Positions 10,976 to 22,093 of a DNA stretch of 64,000 nt are shown here, piece after piece. Position numbers and translations under genes: made by a program. The notes under the pieces are model-generated. The model saw only the letters and a program-made list of their open reading frames with translations. It did not search any database and was not told the origin of the DNA. Origin of the DNA: Excoecaria cochinchinensis (Eukaryota; Streptophyta; Magnoliopsida; Malpighiales; Euphorbiaceae); the NCBI GenBank assembly GCA_947683425.1, contig CANTUQ010000004.1:29508001-29572000 (forward strand). Direction: 5' to 3'. How positions within the stretch are numbered: the stretch's first letter is position 1; each line of letters begins with the position of its first letter.

Positions 10976-11356
10976 TGCTGCCCATCATGCCAGGGAAACT
11001 GCATACCTCCCTTATCTATAACAATTGTTGGAAGTCGTTTGTGTTTGGTTTTTGCAAGTATTCACTCTCAAATATCAAAATCACATCTTCAACAAACTTT
11101 TTTAGGCATTCAATTGTAGTTTTCTTTCCTATCCACACATAATCGTCAATGATATTAGTTGATACTCCATATGCTAGCATATATATGGTAGCCATACGTT
11201 TTTGCAGCGAAGAAATGCCTTTTTTTGCCTAATCCATCGACCTTCTATTGGAAATAAGGTTCATAAGTTAAAAGGCTTTCAACAATTTGAAGAAAGAAAT
11301 GCATTCTCATTCGAAACCTTTCATCGTAATGACTCAAGAGGTTAGACCAAATTTGG
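10976..11356 (-). pseudogene. PIF/Harbinger transposase, central part
   Basis: On the minus strand this reads RMRMHFFLRIVESL-like sequence, then KGISSLQKRMATIYMLAYGVST, IDDYVWIGKKTTIECLKKFV and FPGMMGSM before being cut by the copia LTR. In this family the block (MLAYGxxxDxxDEYxRIGxxTxxxCLxxFV...FPGMLGSIDCMHW) precedes the DDE nuclease. The nuclease itself (first D in SIDC and beyond) is missing. A 434-bp MITE separates this piece from the N-terminal part at 11791-12016. The transposase would cut and reinsert its own element at TTA-type targets. This copy is dead. Confidence 0.85.
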
Positions 11357-11800
11357 GGGTTGATTTCACCCATGATCACTCAACTTATCACTTATCGCGC
11401 AAAAGTAACCGACTTTTTTTTTCTTACTTAAATGTCACTGAACTTTTAACATTATTGCACAAAAGTCATGTTGACCAGAATCCGGCGACGACTCTTGCCG
11501 TATTGATAAGTTCAACAAATGCTACATTTAAATTAATTTCACTCACGGTCACTAGACTTATCATTTATCTCGCAAAAGTAATTAACTTTTTTTTTTCAAC
11601 TTAAATGTTACTGAACTTTTAATATTTTTGCAAAAAAGTCATCAATCCGGCAAGCGTCGTCGCCGGATTCCGGTCAACATGACTTTTATGCAATAATGTT
11701 AAAAGTTCAGTGACATTTAAGTAAGAAAAAAAAGTCGGTTACTTTTACGCGATAAGTGATAAGTTGAGTGACCATGAGTGAAATTGACCCCCAAATTTGG
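11347..11800. mobile_element. Mutator-like MITE with long inverted arms and CCAAATTTGG duplication
   Basis: The element is 11357-11790 (434 bp). The left arm GGGTTGATTTCACCCATGAT pairs with GGGTCAATTTCACTCATGGT of the right arm, and near-identity continues for about 150 bp into the centre (through GTAACCGACTTTTTTT and GACGACGCTTGCCG-like sequence). The 10-bp flanks are identical, CCAAATTTGG at 11347-11356 and 11791-11800. A 9-10 bp duplication points to the Mutator superfamily. The centre (about 11545-11630) is a diverged direct copy of the arm. It sits inside the Harbinger transposase gene and has no coding capacity. Confidence 0.88.
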
Positions 11801-12016
11801 TGCAAATTAGTCGCTTATGAGACGTTCATGTCTTACTTTATGATCTCTATTTATCATCCTACGATATTCAGAGGAAGAGCTTTCATCATATAATTGCATA
11901 ATGAGTTTAAGTTGGCGTTCCTCAGAATCATTGAAGAAAAAGTCTTCAATCCAATTAATTGAGTTAGAAGACATGTTATTGGGTTGATCAAAGTCCTTCG
12001 ACATATTTAACCACAC
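11791..12016 (-). pseudogene. PIF/Harbinger transposase, N-terminal part
   Basis: Reads MWLNMSKDFDQPNNMSSNS, an acidic stretch, EERQLKLIMQLYDESSSSEYRRMINRD and HERLISD. The family start is an acidic, low-complexity run followed by RRxIxRDRxxxHxRLxxDYF. The expected DYF continuation is interrupted by the MITE and resumes near 11345. It fits as the 5' end of the transposase gene at 10976-11356. Confidence 0.75.
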
Positions 12017-12880
12017 ACTCCTGATAAGTTCATCCTCTTACCATGACCATTGACCTATTTTATCTCACGCATGTTCAACTTCAACATCATCATTGTTGAG
12101 GACGATATCATTTAATCCATCTTGCTTAGAAAATTATGTAAATGGCGAGTTAGGGTTAAGCTTATTAGTGTTTGAGGAGGTCGATCAGATGACCTATCAA
12201 TAATAGTCGATCTCGATCTTAAATACCTGAATTTGATTTCAAATTGTGAAGATGATGTACCCATTATCGTTGATGGGTTAAAATTAGTGGAAAGTGAAAA
12301 TTGATATGTTTGTTGATTTTATGGATGTGGAAAATAAAAAAACGTGAAAATTGAAATTTTATGAATTTTATGGTTATGGAAAACGAGGAACTTGATAATT
12401 AAAATTTGGATTTGGAGTTTGAGGGGTTTAAAGTTTGTGAATTTTGAAAATTTTGATTTTTAGGTGGATTGAAATTATGTGAATAATAAGAAAAAATTGG
12501 CATTAAATTGATTTGTATCCTTTTTTTTGTTTTGTAGAAAAAGGGATATTTGTTTTTAGAATTAAGGGGAAGTGAATTTTGGGTGTAAGATATGATTGAT
12601 TATTTATAGGTTAAAATTATTGAGAATTAAAAGAAAAGAAAAAAAAAGTGTAAAACGGCTATTTTTTTGTGAATGCGTACGACGACCATACTTGTGGGAA
12701 ATTGTCCAATGGCTATTTTTTGGAAAAATAAGAGAATTAAGAAAATAAAGCAACCACTTGGCATCTCCCAAGAGGGAGCTGACCAAGTGATCCGGGTACC
12801 TCAAGTGGTCCAAGGCCAATTAATGTTTTTCATTATTTTAAAGCAAGAGGTCTTGCATTGGACCTGCTCTAAGAGCAGCA
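12017..12880 (-). mobile_element. Non-coding outer part of the Harbinger element
   Basis: This is AT-rich sequence upstream of the transposase. Near 12864-12878 it has CTGCTCTTAGAGCAG followed inward by GTCCAATGCAAG. That resembles the GAGCA...CCAATG ends of PIF/Harbinger elements, so I place the terminus near 12880. I do not see a clean TTA duplication, so the boundary is approximate. Confidence 0.4.
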
Positions 12881-13624
12881 AATCGATGCAACCATCTCCA
12901 TAGCATAAGCAATTTGAAAGGAGCACGACCATTGCCGACCGCCGATTGTCTTCCTCCAAATTTGGGGCGGAGCTATATAGGGACCAAAGTGCAACATGGC
13001 CCCTCTCACTTTTTTTAGTTTTCAATATTAGTATATTAAGGTAATAAAATTTTAATGCAATTTCAGTGTTATGGCCCCGCCAAATTAATTCTTCACGTGG
13101 CAAATTTTATAATTTCTATCATTTTTTTTAATATTAGTATAAGAGGTTAATAGGGTTACTAATATTTCAATTGTTGCAGCCCTTTGAAACCTTCAAGGTT
13201 TCATTCTTTTAAGTGTTTATTTTCAGAAAAATAACATATGAAGTTTTCGCCCCCCATGAAATCAAATTCGGCTTCACCCCTGCTCAAAATAGGACTGCTC
13301 ATGCTCATTGCCCTATAAGGAAAGCAAGTCTGATTATTCAACTAGCAAGCTCTAGTCAACAATTTAAAAAGCAAATCCTACCTAATTGTTGTCTTTTCAA
13401 TCAACCATCAAGGGCTGCTCAATAGACAACGAGTTGAATTATCCAGCGATTTTCATCTTTTCCTCCAATTGAACGAGTTATTGGTCCAAATCTTATTTTC
13501 TTTCAATTAAAAATACTTTAGGAACAATGTTGATTTTTTTTTGTTTAGGAGAGAAGAAAAAAGAGGCAAGATGTAATTTTAGAATTCGAAAGACTTGGCT
13601 TACAATTTTATTCATAGTGCTTAC
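12881..13624. other. Unassigned AT-rich interval
   Basis: About 740 bp between the Harbinger end and the hAT end. It includes a phrase near 12960-13010 (GGACCAAAGTGCAACATGGCCCC) and a diverged echo at 13245-13300. I can assign no gene or element here. Confidence 0.4.
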
Positions 13625-14852
13625 TAGGTGTATACACGGTTCGGTACAATTCGTGGATTTTCAAATCTCTATATTGTATTGAAATTTTGATTCCTAAAAA
13701 TTTTGGTACAATTCGGTACGGTTCTTTTAATTTTCGGTACAGTTCAGTTCGGTTATTTGATTTTTCCTATACAAAACAAAATAATACAGTACAATACGTT
13801 AATTCGGATAATTCAATATTTTTAAAAATTTGTAAAATAAATATATACAATAATAAATACAAATATAATTAAAATATTACAATAAGAACATACAAAATTT
13901 AAAAATTAACACTCGACAGTCTTTCTCTGTATTATATTCGCATTAATTTGAGGATCTTGAGTAATATCTAAAAATAACAAAGAAATTAAATATTAGACCA
14001 AAAAATCTAAACATTCAATAAATAATTTAAGATTTTATATGAATATAATAATTACCTAATTCAAACTTTTCAAGTTCTTCTGTTGGTGCCTCTGAAGCTA
14101 AAAATGTAGCCGATTTCAACCAATTTTGGCAACAAATAAGAATCTTGGCTGTAATCGGAGTTAAATAACTTCTAAATTTGTCCAAAGTTCTCCCTCCATT
14201 TCAGTAGAGCACTGAACAGGCAACACATCTCTTGCAACTTTGGTCAAAATTGGATAATTTTGGCTCATTAATCTTCCACCAACTCAAAATGTCAAAATCA
14301 GGAGTATTTTTTACTAATTTATCAGTCAAATAAGTATCTAAATCTATTTGAAAAATAACTTGTTCATTATCCTCATTTTCTAAAAACCACGCATCAATAT
14401 TATCATCAATATTATCAGAATTAGGTGTTGGAGCTACAATTTGAGTAACATTTTCTTCTATTTTTTTTATATTCATCTATCAATCCATTCAAAGCAGTTG
14501 TCACGTTAAAAACTAATTTCTCTGACTCACGCTCACCATAAAATGCTGTGTACTTTGAAACTAAAAATTTTATTTTAAATCTAGGATCCAAGATCACAGC
14601 TACGAAAAGAATGATATTCTTCTTATTAATCGAACCCCACTACTTGTCAAATTTCAATTGCATATGTTTCCCCATTTGCATTAAACAATCATCACCACTA
14701 GTATGAGAAGATTGCAACAAATTCAAAATACGCACAATCTTTGGAAAATACAAATTTGAAATTGAATATAATGACCAAGATAATTTGCAAGTCACATCAT
14801 AAAATCTTTTCAGAAATTTAGTGAGAATTGCGACTTGTTTCCAATTAGCCTC
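13625..14852 (-). pseudogene. hAT transposase, C-terminal part with element end
   Basis: TAGGTGTATACACGGTTCGG at 13625 resembles a hAT terminal repeat (TAGGGGTGTACACGG). On the minus strand from about 14850 the frame reads EANWKQVAILTKFLKRFYDVT, then FVAVILDPRFKIKFLVSKYTAFYGE, FNVTTALNGLIDEYKKN, and the dimerisation block DTYLTDKLVKNTPDFDILSWWKINE followed by GGRTLDKFRSYLTP. The usual SSxASERxFS segment before GGR is damaged. The enzyme would excise and reinsert hAT elements with 8-bp duplications. The gene is split by TR-GAG1 and continues at 18255. Confidence 0.88.
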
Positions 14853-15855
14853 TGTAACACCCCGTTACCCTGTTGGAAGGATACCGGAGCGCCACGCGCA
14901 TAAATCACACTATATTATTACACATCAAAATAGCATTTACAGAGATTCTCAAACCCAGAATTTCCTCTCATGTTCCATGTATACTCACCTCAAATTTTCA
15001 TGCAAATCATCATCAATTAATAATCATCACAAATCTTATAAATTATATACACAAAGCTATTATACTCATGCATTTCTATACACCCAAACACACAAATAAC
15101 AATAACATATAACTCAGAAACACGATCCAAAGTGAGAATGGACAGAACACTTTCAAACAACTTCCAACAATTATATCCACAAATAACTCCCAAACCTGGA
15201 AATGGAGTTCAAGCTGCTAGCTTCAAGATCCAATCTTCCCTTTTCCTTTACTCTTTCTCCTTTCTTCAGATTCTTACAAATAATCCAATCAAAACAAACA
15301 CCCAATTAACCCAAGAACAAACCATATAATCCCCAAACCAAAACCGAACGGAATGAGAAGGAGAAGGAGAAGGAGAAGGAGAAGGAGAAGGAGAAGAAGA
15401 AGATTCAAACCATATAACACAGCCACTTACCTCTTAGAACAACTCTTGATCTCAAACCCTAACTCAAAGATTGAAAAACAGCACATGCAAGACTTGAGAG
15501 CAGAAATAGAGAAGAGAAAGAGAGTAAGTGAACGTAAGAGAGCAAGGGAGAAGGGCAGAACCAGATAGCTTCCACGTGAAGCTAAGATTTCCAGCCTTCC
15601 CTCTCTCTACTCCTTTCAAATCCCCATTAATGCACTCACCAACTCATCCACATGTCACTCATTCATTGGACCTTACTTTCTTCCTTTGACTTTCTTGCTC
15701 TTTTGTCTTCTAGTAACACACAAATACCATCTTACCCTCAACTAATTCTTATAATTCCTAACATAAATCCCAATTCATTTGTCAATTACCAAAATACCCT
15801 TTTTAATAATCCAATTACACATGCAGTTCTACTAGGCCATATTTGGGATGTGACA
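14853..15855 (-). mobile_element. 3' LTR of TR-GAG1
   Basis: 1003 bp. On the minus strand it runs from TGTCACATCCCAAATATGG (15855) to GGTAACGGGGTGTTACA (14853). It carries a pyrimidine-rich leader and AGAGGTAAGTGG, a splice-donor-like string, near 15425-15436. Compared with the 2.7-kb LTR at 31626-34318 it lacks about 1.7 kb of the middle, including the dyad block and the hairpin module. It differs from its 5' LTR mainly in a longer GAGAAG repeat. Confidence 0.92.
15357..15402. repeat. (GAGAAG)n microsatellite in the 3' LTR
   Basis: About 45 bp of GAGAAG hexamers. The 5' LTR copy (17774-17798) has fewer units, so this is where the two LTRs differ most in length. Confidence 0.9.
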
Positions 15856-15873
15856 ACTCTCTCCTCCTTAAGA
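15856..15873 (-). promoter_or_regulatory. Polypurine tract of TR-GAG1
   Basis: The minus strand reads CTTAAGGAGGAGAGT directly before the LTR start TGTCACATCC, preceded by TTTCGAGGACGAAATTT. The same TTTCGAGGACGAAATT string precedes the tract of TR-GAG2 (61340) and, with one change, of element E. It is the plus-strand primer site. Confidence 0.88.
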
Positions 15874-15950
15874 AATTTCGTCCTCGAAATTTTCCCTGCT
15901 AACCACTTACATCCCAAAACCAAAATCGAACTCAAAAATAACTTAACAAG

Positions 15951-17141
15951 TCAACACTTACCGGAAGGACCTGCAGCCTCAGGAGTATCCTCTCTAATCA
16001 TCGCATATACTCTAGCCGGAACATACTCTTCCATAGTCCCTGGCCGATGCACGGTTTTCGATGGCGCCTGAGGAGCTCTACTTCTATCCCAATTGCTTCT
16101 CGTTGCATTAGATTTACCTCTATCCGCTTTGCTCTCTTGTTGACTCTGATTCTCTTGACGTTCGGGATAACTAGCAAACCGATGCTCCATACTCCCGCAC
16201 TTGAAGCACGCTCTAGTGATCTTACGACATGTACCCCAATGCCATCTTTGGCAATGCTCACACTCCGGTGGTTGATTTCCCCTACTAGCATGCGGTGCTA
16301 TACTTCCAACTTCCGAAGGCGCTTGTTCAGTCCTTCTAGTCAATTGTCCGATCGGAACACCTTTGGGCTTCTTATTACTTACCACTCCACTATCGGGTGC
16401 TCTTCTCTTCTGTTCTATTCTCTGCTTCCCCATCTTCGATTCTTCTAACTTTATCGCTACAACCACTAACTGATAATATCCAACTGGATGCATGATTGCC
16501 ATAGCTGACAATAGACCTCTAATGACTTCTCTTAATCCACCATGAAAATGTTGACATTTAAACTCTTCTGTTAGTAACGGTTCGGGTACATATTTGGTCA
16601 ATCGGCTAAACTCTTTCTCGTAGTCGCTGATCGATAAATTCCTCTACTTCAAATTGACAAATTCATTCCACTTTGCCTCCTGATAGGCCTTGGTCACATA
16701 TTTTTGCTCAAATTCTTTCACGAAAAACTCCCATGTCAATTCAGTTGGTCTCTGGGGATTGAGAAGCACAAGCTTCCACCAATCATATGCTGATCCTTGC
16801 AAAAGCGATACAGCACAAGTAACTCGTTGATGCGTAGGGCAAGCTATCTCTTGTAGAATCCGATCAATTCTCTTCAACCAGAATTCTGCCACATCCGATT
16901 CGTCCAAAGAGGTTCCATGGAACTCTTCTGCTCCCCTTTTCCTTATAAGCTCAGAAGGAGCCTTAGGAACGGTCAATCTATCTACCACTTAAAGCAAACC
17001 TTGCACTAATGCCGGATCAAAAATCTAACCTTCTACTGGTGCACGCTCACGTGCAGGTCTATCCTGTCCAACCGGATTACTTCTAACCGGATTCACACTT
17101 TCCATCGTGTTGCCCATGTACTCACCCGGATCCGACTCCAT
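15951..17141 (-). pseudogene. gag: gag of TR-GAG1
   Basis: Start at 17141: MESDPGEYMGNTMESVNP. Next come PVEG and a stop, another stop, then the retrotransposon-gag domain (AEFWLKRIDRILQEIACPTHQR, GSAYDWWKLVL, LTWEFFVKEFEQKYV), a stop after FVNLK, then ISDYEKEFSRLTKYVPEPLL and a basic tail. The nucleocapsid knuckle reads CFKCGSMEHRFASY, with the last cysteine changed to tyrosine. It ends in PSGKC-stop, where the DNA reads GGTAAGT. Gag would form the particle shell and package RNA. Three in-frame stops make this copy a pseudogene, though long frames survive (16644-16988, 15951-16601). Confidence 0.9.
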
Positions 17142-17250
17142 ATAGACACTACACAACATAAGACATCTGCATTAGGCCACGACACAAGACTGACTCTCAT
17201 GCGAAGACACGACTCTTTACTCAAACAACAAACAACTAGAACCGACTAAA

Positions 17251-17267
17251 CCGGTACTCTGATACCA
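17251..17267 (-). promoter_or_regulatory. Primer binding site of TR-GAG1
   Basis: The minus strand reads TGGTATCAGAGTACCGG three bases after the 5' LTR end. It is the initiator-Met type, like those at 3162 and 60121. Confidence 0.88.
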
Positions 17268-17270
17268 AGC

Positions 17271-18249
17271 TGTAACACCCCGTTACCCCCATTGGAAGGA
17301 TACCGAAGCGCTACATGCACAAATCACACTATATTATTACACATCAAAATAGCATTTACAGAGATTCTAAAACCCAGAATTTCCTCTCATGTTCCATGTA
17401 TACTCACCTCAAATTTTCATGCAAATCATCATCAATTAATAATCATCACAAATCTTATAAATCATATACACAAAGCTATTATACTCATGCATTTCTATAC
17501 ACCCAAACACACAAATAACAATAACATATAACTCAGAAACACGATCCAAAGTGAGAATGGACAGAACACTTTCAAACAATTTCCAACAATTATATCCATA
17601 AATAACTCCCAAACCTGGAAATGGAGCTCAAGCCGCTAGCTTCAAGATCCAATCTTCTCTTTTCCTTTACTCTTTCTCCTTTCTTCAGATTCTTGCAAAT
17701 AATCCAATCAAAACAAACACCCAATTAACACAAGAACAAACCATATAATCCCTAAATCAAAACCGAACGGAATGAGAAGGAGAAGGAGAAGAAGAAGATT
17801 CAAACCATATAACACAGCCACTTACCTCTTAGAATAACTCTTGATCTCAAACCCTAACTCAAAGATTGAAAAACAACACATGCAAGACTTGAGAGCAGAA
17901 ATGGAGAAGAGAAAGAGAGCAAGTGAATGTGAGAAGCAAGAGAGAAGGGAAAAGCCAGATAGCTTCCACGGGAAGCTAAGATTTCTAGCCTTCCCTCTCT
18001 CTACTCCTTTCAAATCCCCATTAATGCACTCACCAACTCATCCACATGTCACTCATTCATTGGACCTCACTTTCTTCCTTTGACTTTCTTGCTCTTTTGT
18101 CTTCTAGTAACACACAAATACCATCTTACCCTCAACTAATTCTTATAATTCCTAACATAAATCCCAATTCATTTATCAATTACCAAAATACCCTTTTTAA
18201 TAATCCAATTACACATGCAATTCTACTAGGCCATATTTGGGATGTGATA
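17271..18249 (-). mobile_element. 5' LTR of TR-GAG1
   Basis: 979 bp, nearly identical in layout to 14853-15855. The outer end is mutated to TATCACATCC (from TGTCACATCC). It contains the same short leader and splice-donor-like string, and lacks the same middle section as its partner LTR. Confidence 0.92.
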
Positions 18250-18254
18250 ACCTC

Positions 18255-18648
18255 AGTCAAATAAATAGGTCAAAACTCAATGAAATATTTTCTATCTATA
18301 TCCTCCAACTTATCAAAAGCCTTTTGATATCCTAAAACAATGTCTAACATCAAGTATATTGAATTCCACCTAGTTGGGCAATCTATTATCAAACTCTTTG
18401 TATAATTGATGTTCACTGTCTCACAAGATTTTTTGAAAAAATCTAACCTTTGAGGACGGCTTCTAACAAACTTGATAACATCTCTAACTTTTTTAATAGA
18501 TTCTTCAATACATTTAAATTTATCTTTCACAATAAGGTTTAAAATGTGAGCACATCTCATGTGAAAAATTTCACCACCCAAAACAAAAGCATCTCTCTTA
18601 TTTAATTTATTTTTCAATTGTTGAATTGCAGTATTATTAGATGATGCC
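18255..18648 (-). pseudogene. hAT transposase, middle part
   Basis: The minus strand reads MASSNNTAIQQLKNKLNKR, HMRCAHILNLIVKDKFKCIEE, IKKVRDVIKFVRSRPQRLDFF and IIDCPTRWNSIYLMLDIVLGYQKAF, the well-known hAT middle block (RCxAHxLNLIVxDGL and DxxTRWNSTYxML). It runs into YLTE and continues after TR-GAG1 as EANW. The upstream side is cut at 18649 by a CACTA terminus, so the zinc-finger N-terminus is not seen. Confidence 0.9.
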
Positions 18649-19790
18649 ACTACAAAAAAAATCGAAATTAGCGACGAAAAATTTTTCGTTGCTAATTAGC
18701 GAAGGCTTTCCAAATCTATCATGAAAATTAGGCCTGTCATACATGGCCCAAACCCAAACAACCTGCCCAGAAAAAATTGACCCAAACCCGACCCAACCCA
18801 AGGAATGCCCACTTGGGCCAACTCAAAAATAACCCAACGAAATCTCAACCCATTTGGGCATGTCTCATGTGCTCAACGGGTTGTTGCTGTCTTTCTTCCT
18901 CTTTTATTGTTCTGAGTTCTTTTTCTTCTTCACTCTTTCCCCCCGGTGAATAGTGCACTCGGGGTAAAAATTACCCCCGGAGATGAAAAATATTTTATTT
19001 GACAATCAGAAGATACTAGTTACGGTGAGTCTAATGGTAAAATTTGGAATTAAAAAAAGTTTAAATAGATCTCCAAAATTAAAAAATAAGAAAAAGTTCT
19101 GGACCGTATTAAGGGATGCCGGTTTGACTAAGGTTTGACCGGCCCTCTAAAAATAATAAATGACCTCCAAAAATTATTTTAAGGGTATGAACAAGCTTAG
19201 AATAATATTTAGAAACTTTTGACAGTGAAAAATTAAATTTACAGTAACAGTGAAAATTATCGAATCGGATCGGTTAGAGTGAACCAATCTCGGAAACGGA
19301 TTCTGATTGAGCTAAAAAATTTTCTGGAGGCTTAATTTATTGTTTTGAGAATTATGAAATTTATTTTGAGCTCACGTATAAATAAACACATCATCAAATG
19401 GGTGTTGACCCACATCTCAACCCATTTGGGTGTCTACCCGCCCCGTCGAAAATCCATTTTTCCAATTTTAGCGAGAAAATAGCGACGAAAATAAAGAAAC
19501 AGTCGCTAATTTTCGGCAGCAATTGATGGCGCCTTTTTTTGCAACGGAATTTAGCGACTAAAAATATTCCGTCGCTAATTATTGACGGATTAGTGATAAT
19601 TTTTCAAGTCTGTTGCGAAAATGCAAATTTTCAATTTGGTGTAAATTTTACCGACAAAATAGCGACGGATAATTCCGTCGCTAAAACATTTTCAAATTTT
19701 TTAATTATGAAAATAATTTTTAGAAATTGAAGTTATATTTTAGCGACGGAATAGCGACTAATATCCGTCGCTATTTTCAATTAAATTTTT
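18649..19790 (+). mobile_element. CACTA-type terminus with sub-terminal repeats
   Basis: CACTACAAAAAAAATCG at 18649 is a CACTA terminal repeat, inserted in the hAT gene. Inward come repeated TTAGCGACGAAAA, TCCGTCGCTAATT and related words on both strands, first at 18665-18715 and again densely at 19455-19790. The two groups are separated by unrelated sequence at about 18730-19450. No matching right end (TTTTTGTAGTG) is found, so the element is partial or runs into 19.8-22 kb. Confidence 0.75.
18730..19450. other. Possible insertion inside the CACTA terminal region
   Basis: The left side has GGCCTGTCATACATGGCCC and repeated AACCCAAA. The right side has CAACCCATTTGGGT and CTACCCGCCCCGTCG. The CACTA words are absent throughout, so this looks like a separate small element. 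Terminal repeats and a target duplication are not clear enough to classify it. Confidence 0.35.
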
Positions 19791-20619
19791 TTAAAAAATT
19801 TATCACTTTTATTATTGATTTTACTAAGAATTATAATATTAATAAAAATATGCATACATAGTTATGATGATTAATTATTTTTAATATTTTTGCTCTACTC
19901 ATGAAATTATATTGAAATTCAGCCATTTTACTAATCTCGATAAGATTAATACTTAATCTTGAAATTATACAATTAAAATAATAGTAAAGAAAATTTAATA
20001 ATTTTTTTTAGTACTTTCATTGTTTAAGATAATTTTTTGAATTTTATTTTTTTGGCTTGTAATTGTTTTATATTATGGATTTTATTTTTAATTTGTCTAA
20101 AATAAATTTTTTATTGTTCAATTATTTAAAAATTAATGGAAATATTAGATAGATGAACTGAAATTAATATTAATAAAGAAAGTTTTGGGTTTTGAATAAA
20201 TAAATTATATATACAAATAAATAAATTATATATAATTTTTTTAAAAATTATATAATTAAATATTTGGATAATTTAGTTACATAAAAGATTTATATAAGTG
20301 CATGTATATTTAAATAGACAAGTAAATGAAAATAATAAATAAATGCAAGTATATGTAAATAGAAAAGTAAATAATAATATTAAATAAATGTATATACGTG
20401 TATATAGATAAACAAACGAATAGATTAAGATAGATAACTAAATGTATGAATATTTAAATAGATAAATAAATTATAAATAAATAATAAATGAGAAATAATA
20501 ATAATAGTCTATATTTTTCTCTAAAGAAAGAGAGAGAGAGTGAATAAAATGTAAAAACGGGAAAGACATGAAAAAAGAAAAGAAGGGGAAAGAAAAACGG
20601 GAAGAAGAGGGAGAGCAAA
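19791..20619. other. Very AT-rich interval
   Basis: About 830 bp of low-complexity AT-rich DNA with repeated AAATAGATA, AATAAATG and TATATAAAT words. I see no gene or element boundary. It may be the promoter-distal part of the CACTA element. Confidence 0.4.
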
Positions 20620-20930
20620 CTGGAGAGAGAGAGAGAGAGAGAGATTGCGGCGAAGAGCAGCACTAGCGACGACCGACGACCCCCACTGCGCTAGCCAGCC
20701 CCAGCGAGCTCGCTTTCCGATCCCGTCCCTTCTGCCGCGATTTTGAGAAAGAGAAGCCGAAACTTCTCCCATGGTTTTTGGTAAACTTCGGTGGCCGACG
20801 GCAACACGCGTGGTGGCGCAGGACTCCTGGCGGTGAGGCGAGTCTTCTGGTGTCCGTGGATCTCCCTCACTCGTCGGCAAAGAGCAGATCGGAGAGGAGG
20901 CTGCCGAAGATACATAAGGTTTTTGACTAT
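20620..20930 (+). other. GC-rich, leader-like block after a GA microsatellite
   Basis: A (GA)n run (about 20621-20644) leads into about 290 bp of GC-rich sequence ending in CATAAGGTTTTTGACT, after which AT-rich sequence resumes at once. The abrupt composition change and the GGTTTT border look like a 5' leader exon followed by an intron. This could be the start of the CACTA gene or a captured gene piece. Frames on both strands exist but show no family motifs. Confidence 0.4.
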
Positions 20931-21297
20931 TTTGTTTTCAGATTTTATACTACTTTACTCTTAATCTTTTGGGTCTATATTGATTGTGAATAATAATATT
21001 TGGATGATTTCGAATTACTTTTGTGGTCAGATTCCATCTATTCCCTTTTAAATCCTCAATAAAAAGCCTAAGTGCTGTTGCATATGCACTCTATATTATC
21101 TGTTCTGTGATGAATGAATTAGTCTTATGTGTAATTCAAGTGGCAAGATAAAAAAAATTGCGCACACTTGTTATATATTTGTATAAGTGGTCAGAAAATA
21201 TGCAACTATTTTACTGTATATGAAACAATTTTTTCAACCGGAGTTTTTAAACATTTTGTTTTCATTCTTTCTGGTAATATTTTATTGTTCATTTATT

Positions 21298-21356
<59 letters not shown>

Positions 21357-21999
21357 TCATAATATCCAGTTTTATGTATCATTGTCTTAAACTGTCTAAA
21401 AAGGTAGAGATGAGAATCAATAGTATTAAAATGCTGCTGTTATTCGGGTAGGGAGGGGCAGAGCTATTGATTTTGTACCATAGTGTCCAGTTCAGTAATC
21501 ATTTAACTAAAGTCTGTTTGAATAGGTTGTGTTCCTTTCTGCAAAATGATATGTTATAATTAGTGTGTGTTATTTAGGGGGAGACATATTAATGCTGTGG
21601 GATTTTTATTTGAGTTAATTGATCTATGTTGTATGTGGTTATTTCGGAAGTAATATACCTTTGCGATATGTTGAGTCTATTGCTTATTAATTAAGTTACG
21701 AGCTTGATCCTAACATTGAGATTATATTTGCACCAATAGGTATATGATCATATTGAAATGAGATTTGCAGCGTTATATCATAAAATTCAGCTATCTTATT
21801 TTACTGGTGGCATTGTTATTATTGTCATATTGTCACAATGTATCCGGTCATAATGTCATATTGTTAAATGTATACAATGATTCTTGTGATATTCTCAACT
21901 AAATGTGTTTATTTTTGTCAAACTACTTTATTGCCTTAGATGTGAGAAAGATGCACCTAATCAAAAAATAGAATGAGATGTGGTATGTGAATTTACCTA
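20931..21999. other. Non-coding AT-rich interval
   Basis: Intron-like sequence after the GC-rich block, with the AT microsatellite at 21301-21352. No coding signal is seen. The boundary with the Ogre LTR to the right is not sharp, and I put it near 22000. Confidence 0.4.
21301..21352. repeat. (AT)n microsatellite
   Basis: About 52 bp of uninterrupted AT dinucleotides. Confidence 0.96.
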
Positions 22000-22093
22000 A
22001 ACAAATGGTACAAGAAATGAAAATAAGAATATGATAATAAAGAAACAAATCTAAAGAGAAAAGTAATAATTTGCTTGAAAAATCAATTTGTTC

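Larger units (their letters stand above)
14848..18254 (-). mobile_element. TR-GAG1: gag-only Ty3 (Tekay-like) retrotransposon
   Basis: The element proper is 14853-18249 (3397 bp), minus strand. Its parts are the 5' LTR 18249-17271 (979 bp), primer site 17267-17251, gag 17141-15951, polypurine tract 15873-15856 and 3' LTR 15855-14853 (1003 bp). The flanks GCCTC (14848-14852) and ACCTC (18250-18254) match at four of five bases. There is no protease, reverse transcriptase or integrase, so it must have been moved by enzymes of another element. This is the TR-GAG class of non-autonomous elements. It splits the hAT transposase exactly between TE and EANW. Confidence 0.93.

Noticed and set aside
15353..15568. 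Arginine-run protein
   Set aside because: It is the translation of the GAGAAG microsatellite inside an LTR and shifts with repeat number between the two LTRs.
20454..20993. Protein-coding gene in the 20.4-21 kb GC-rich block
   Set aside because: The frames on both strands are short, overlap and lack recognisable domains. A leader exon or captured fragment is the most I can support.
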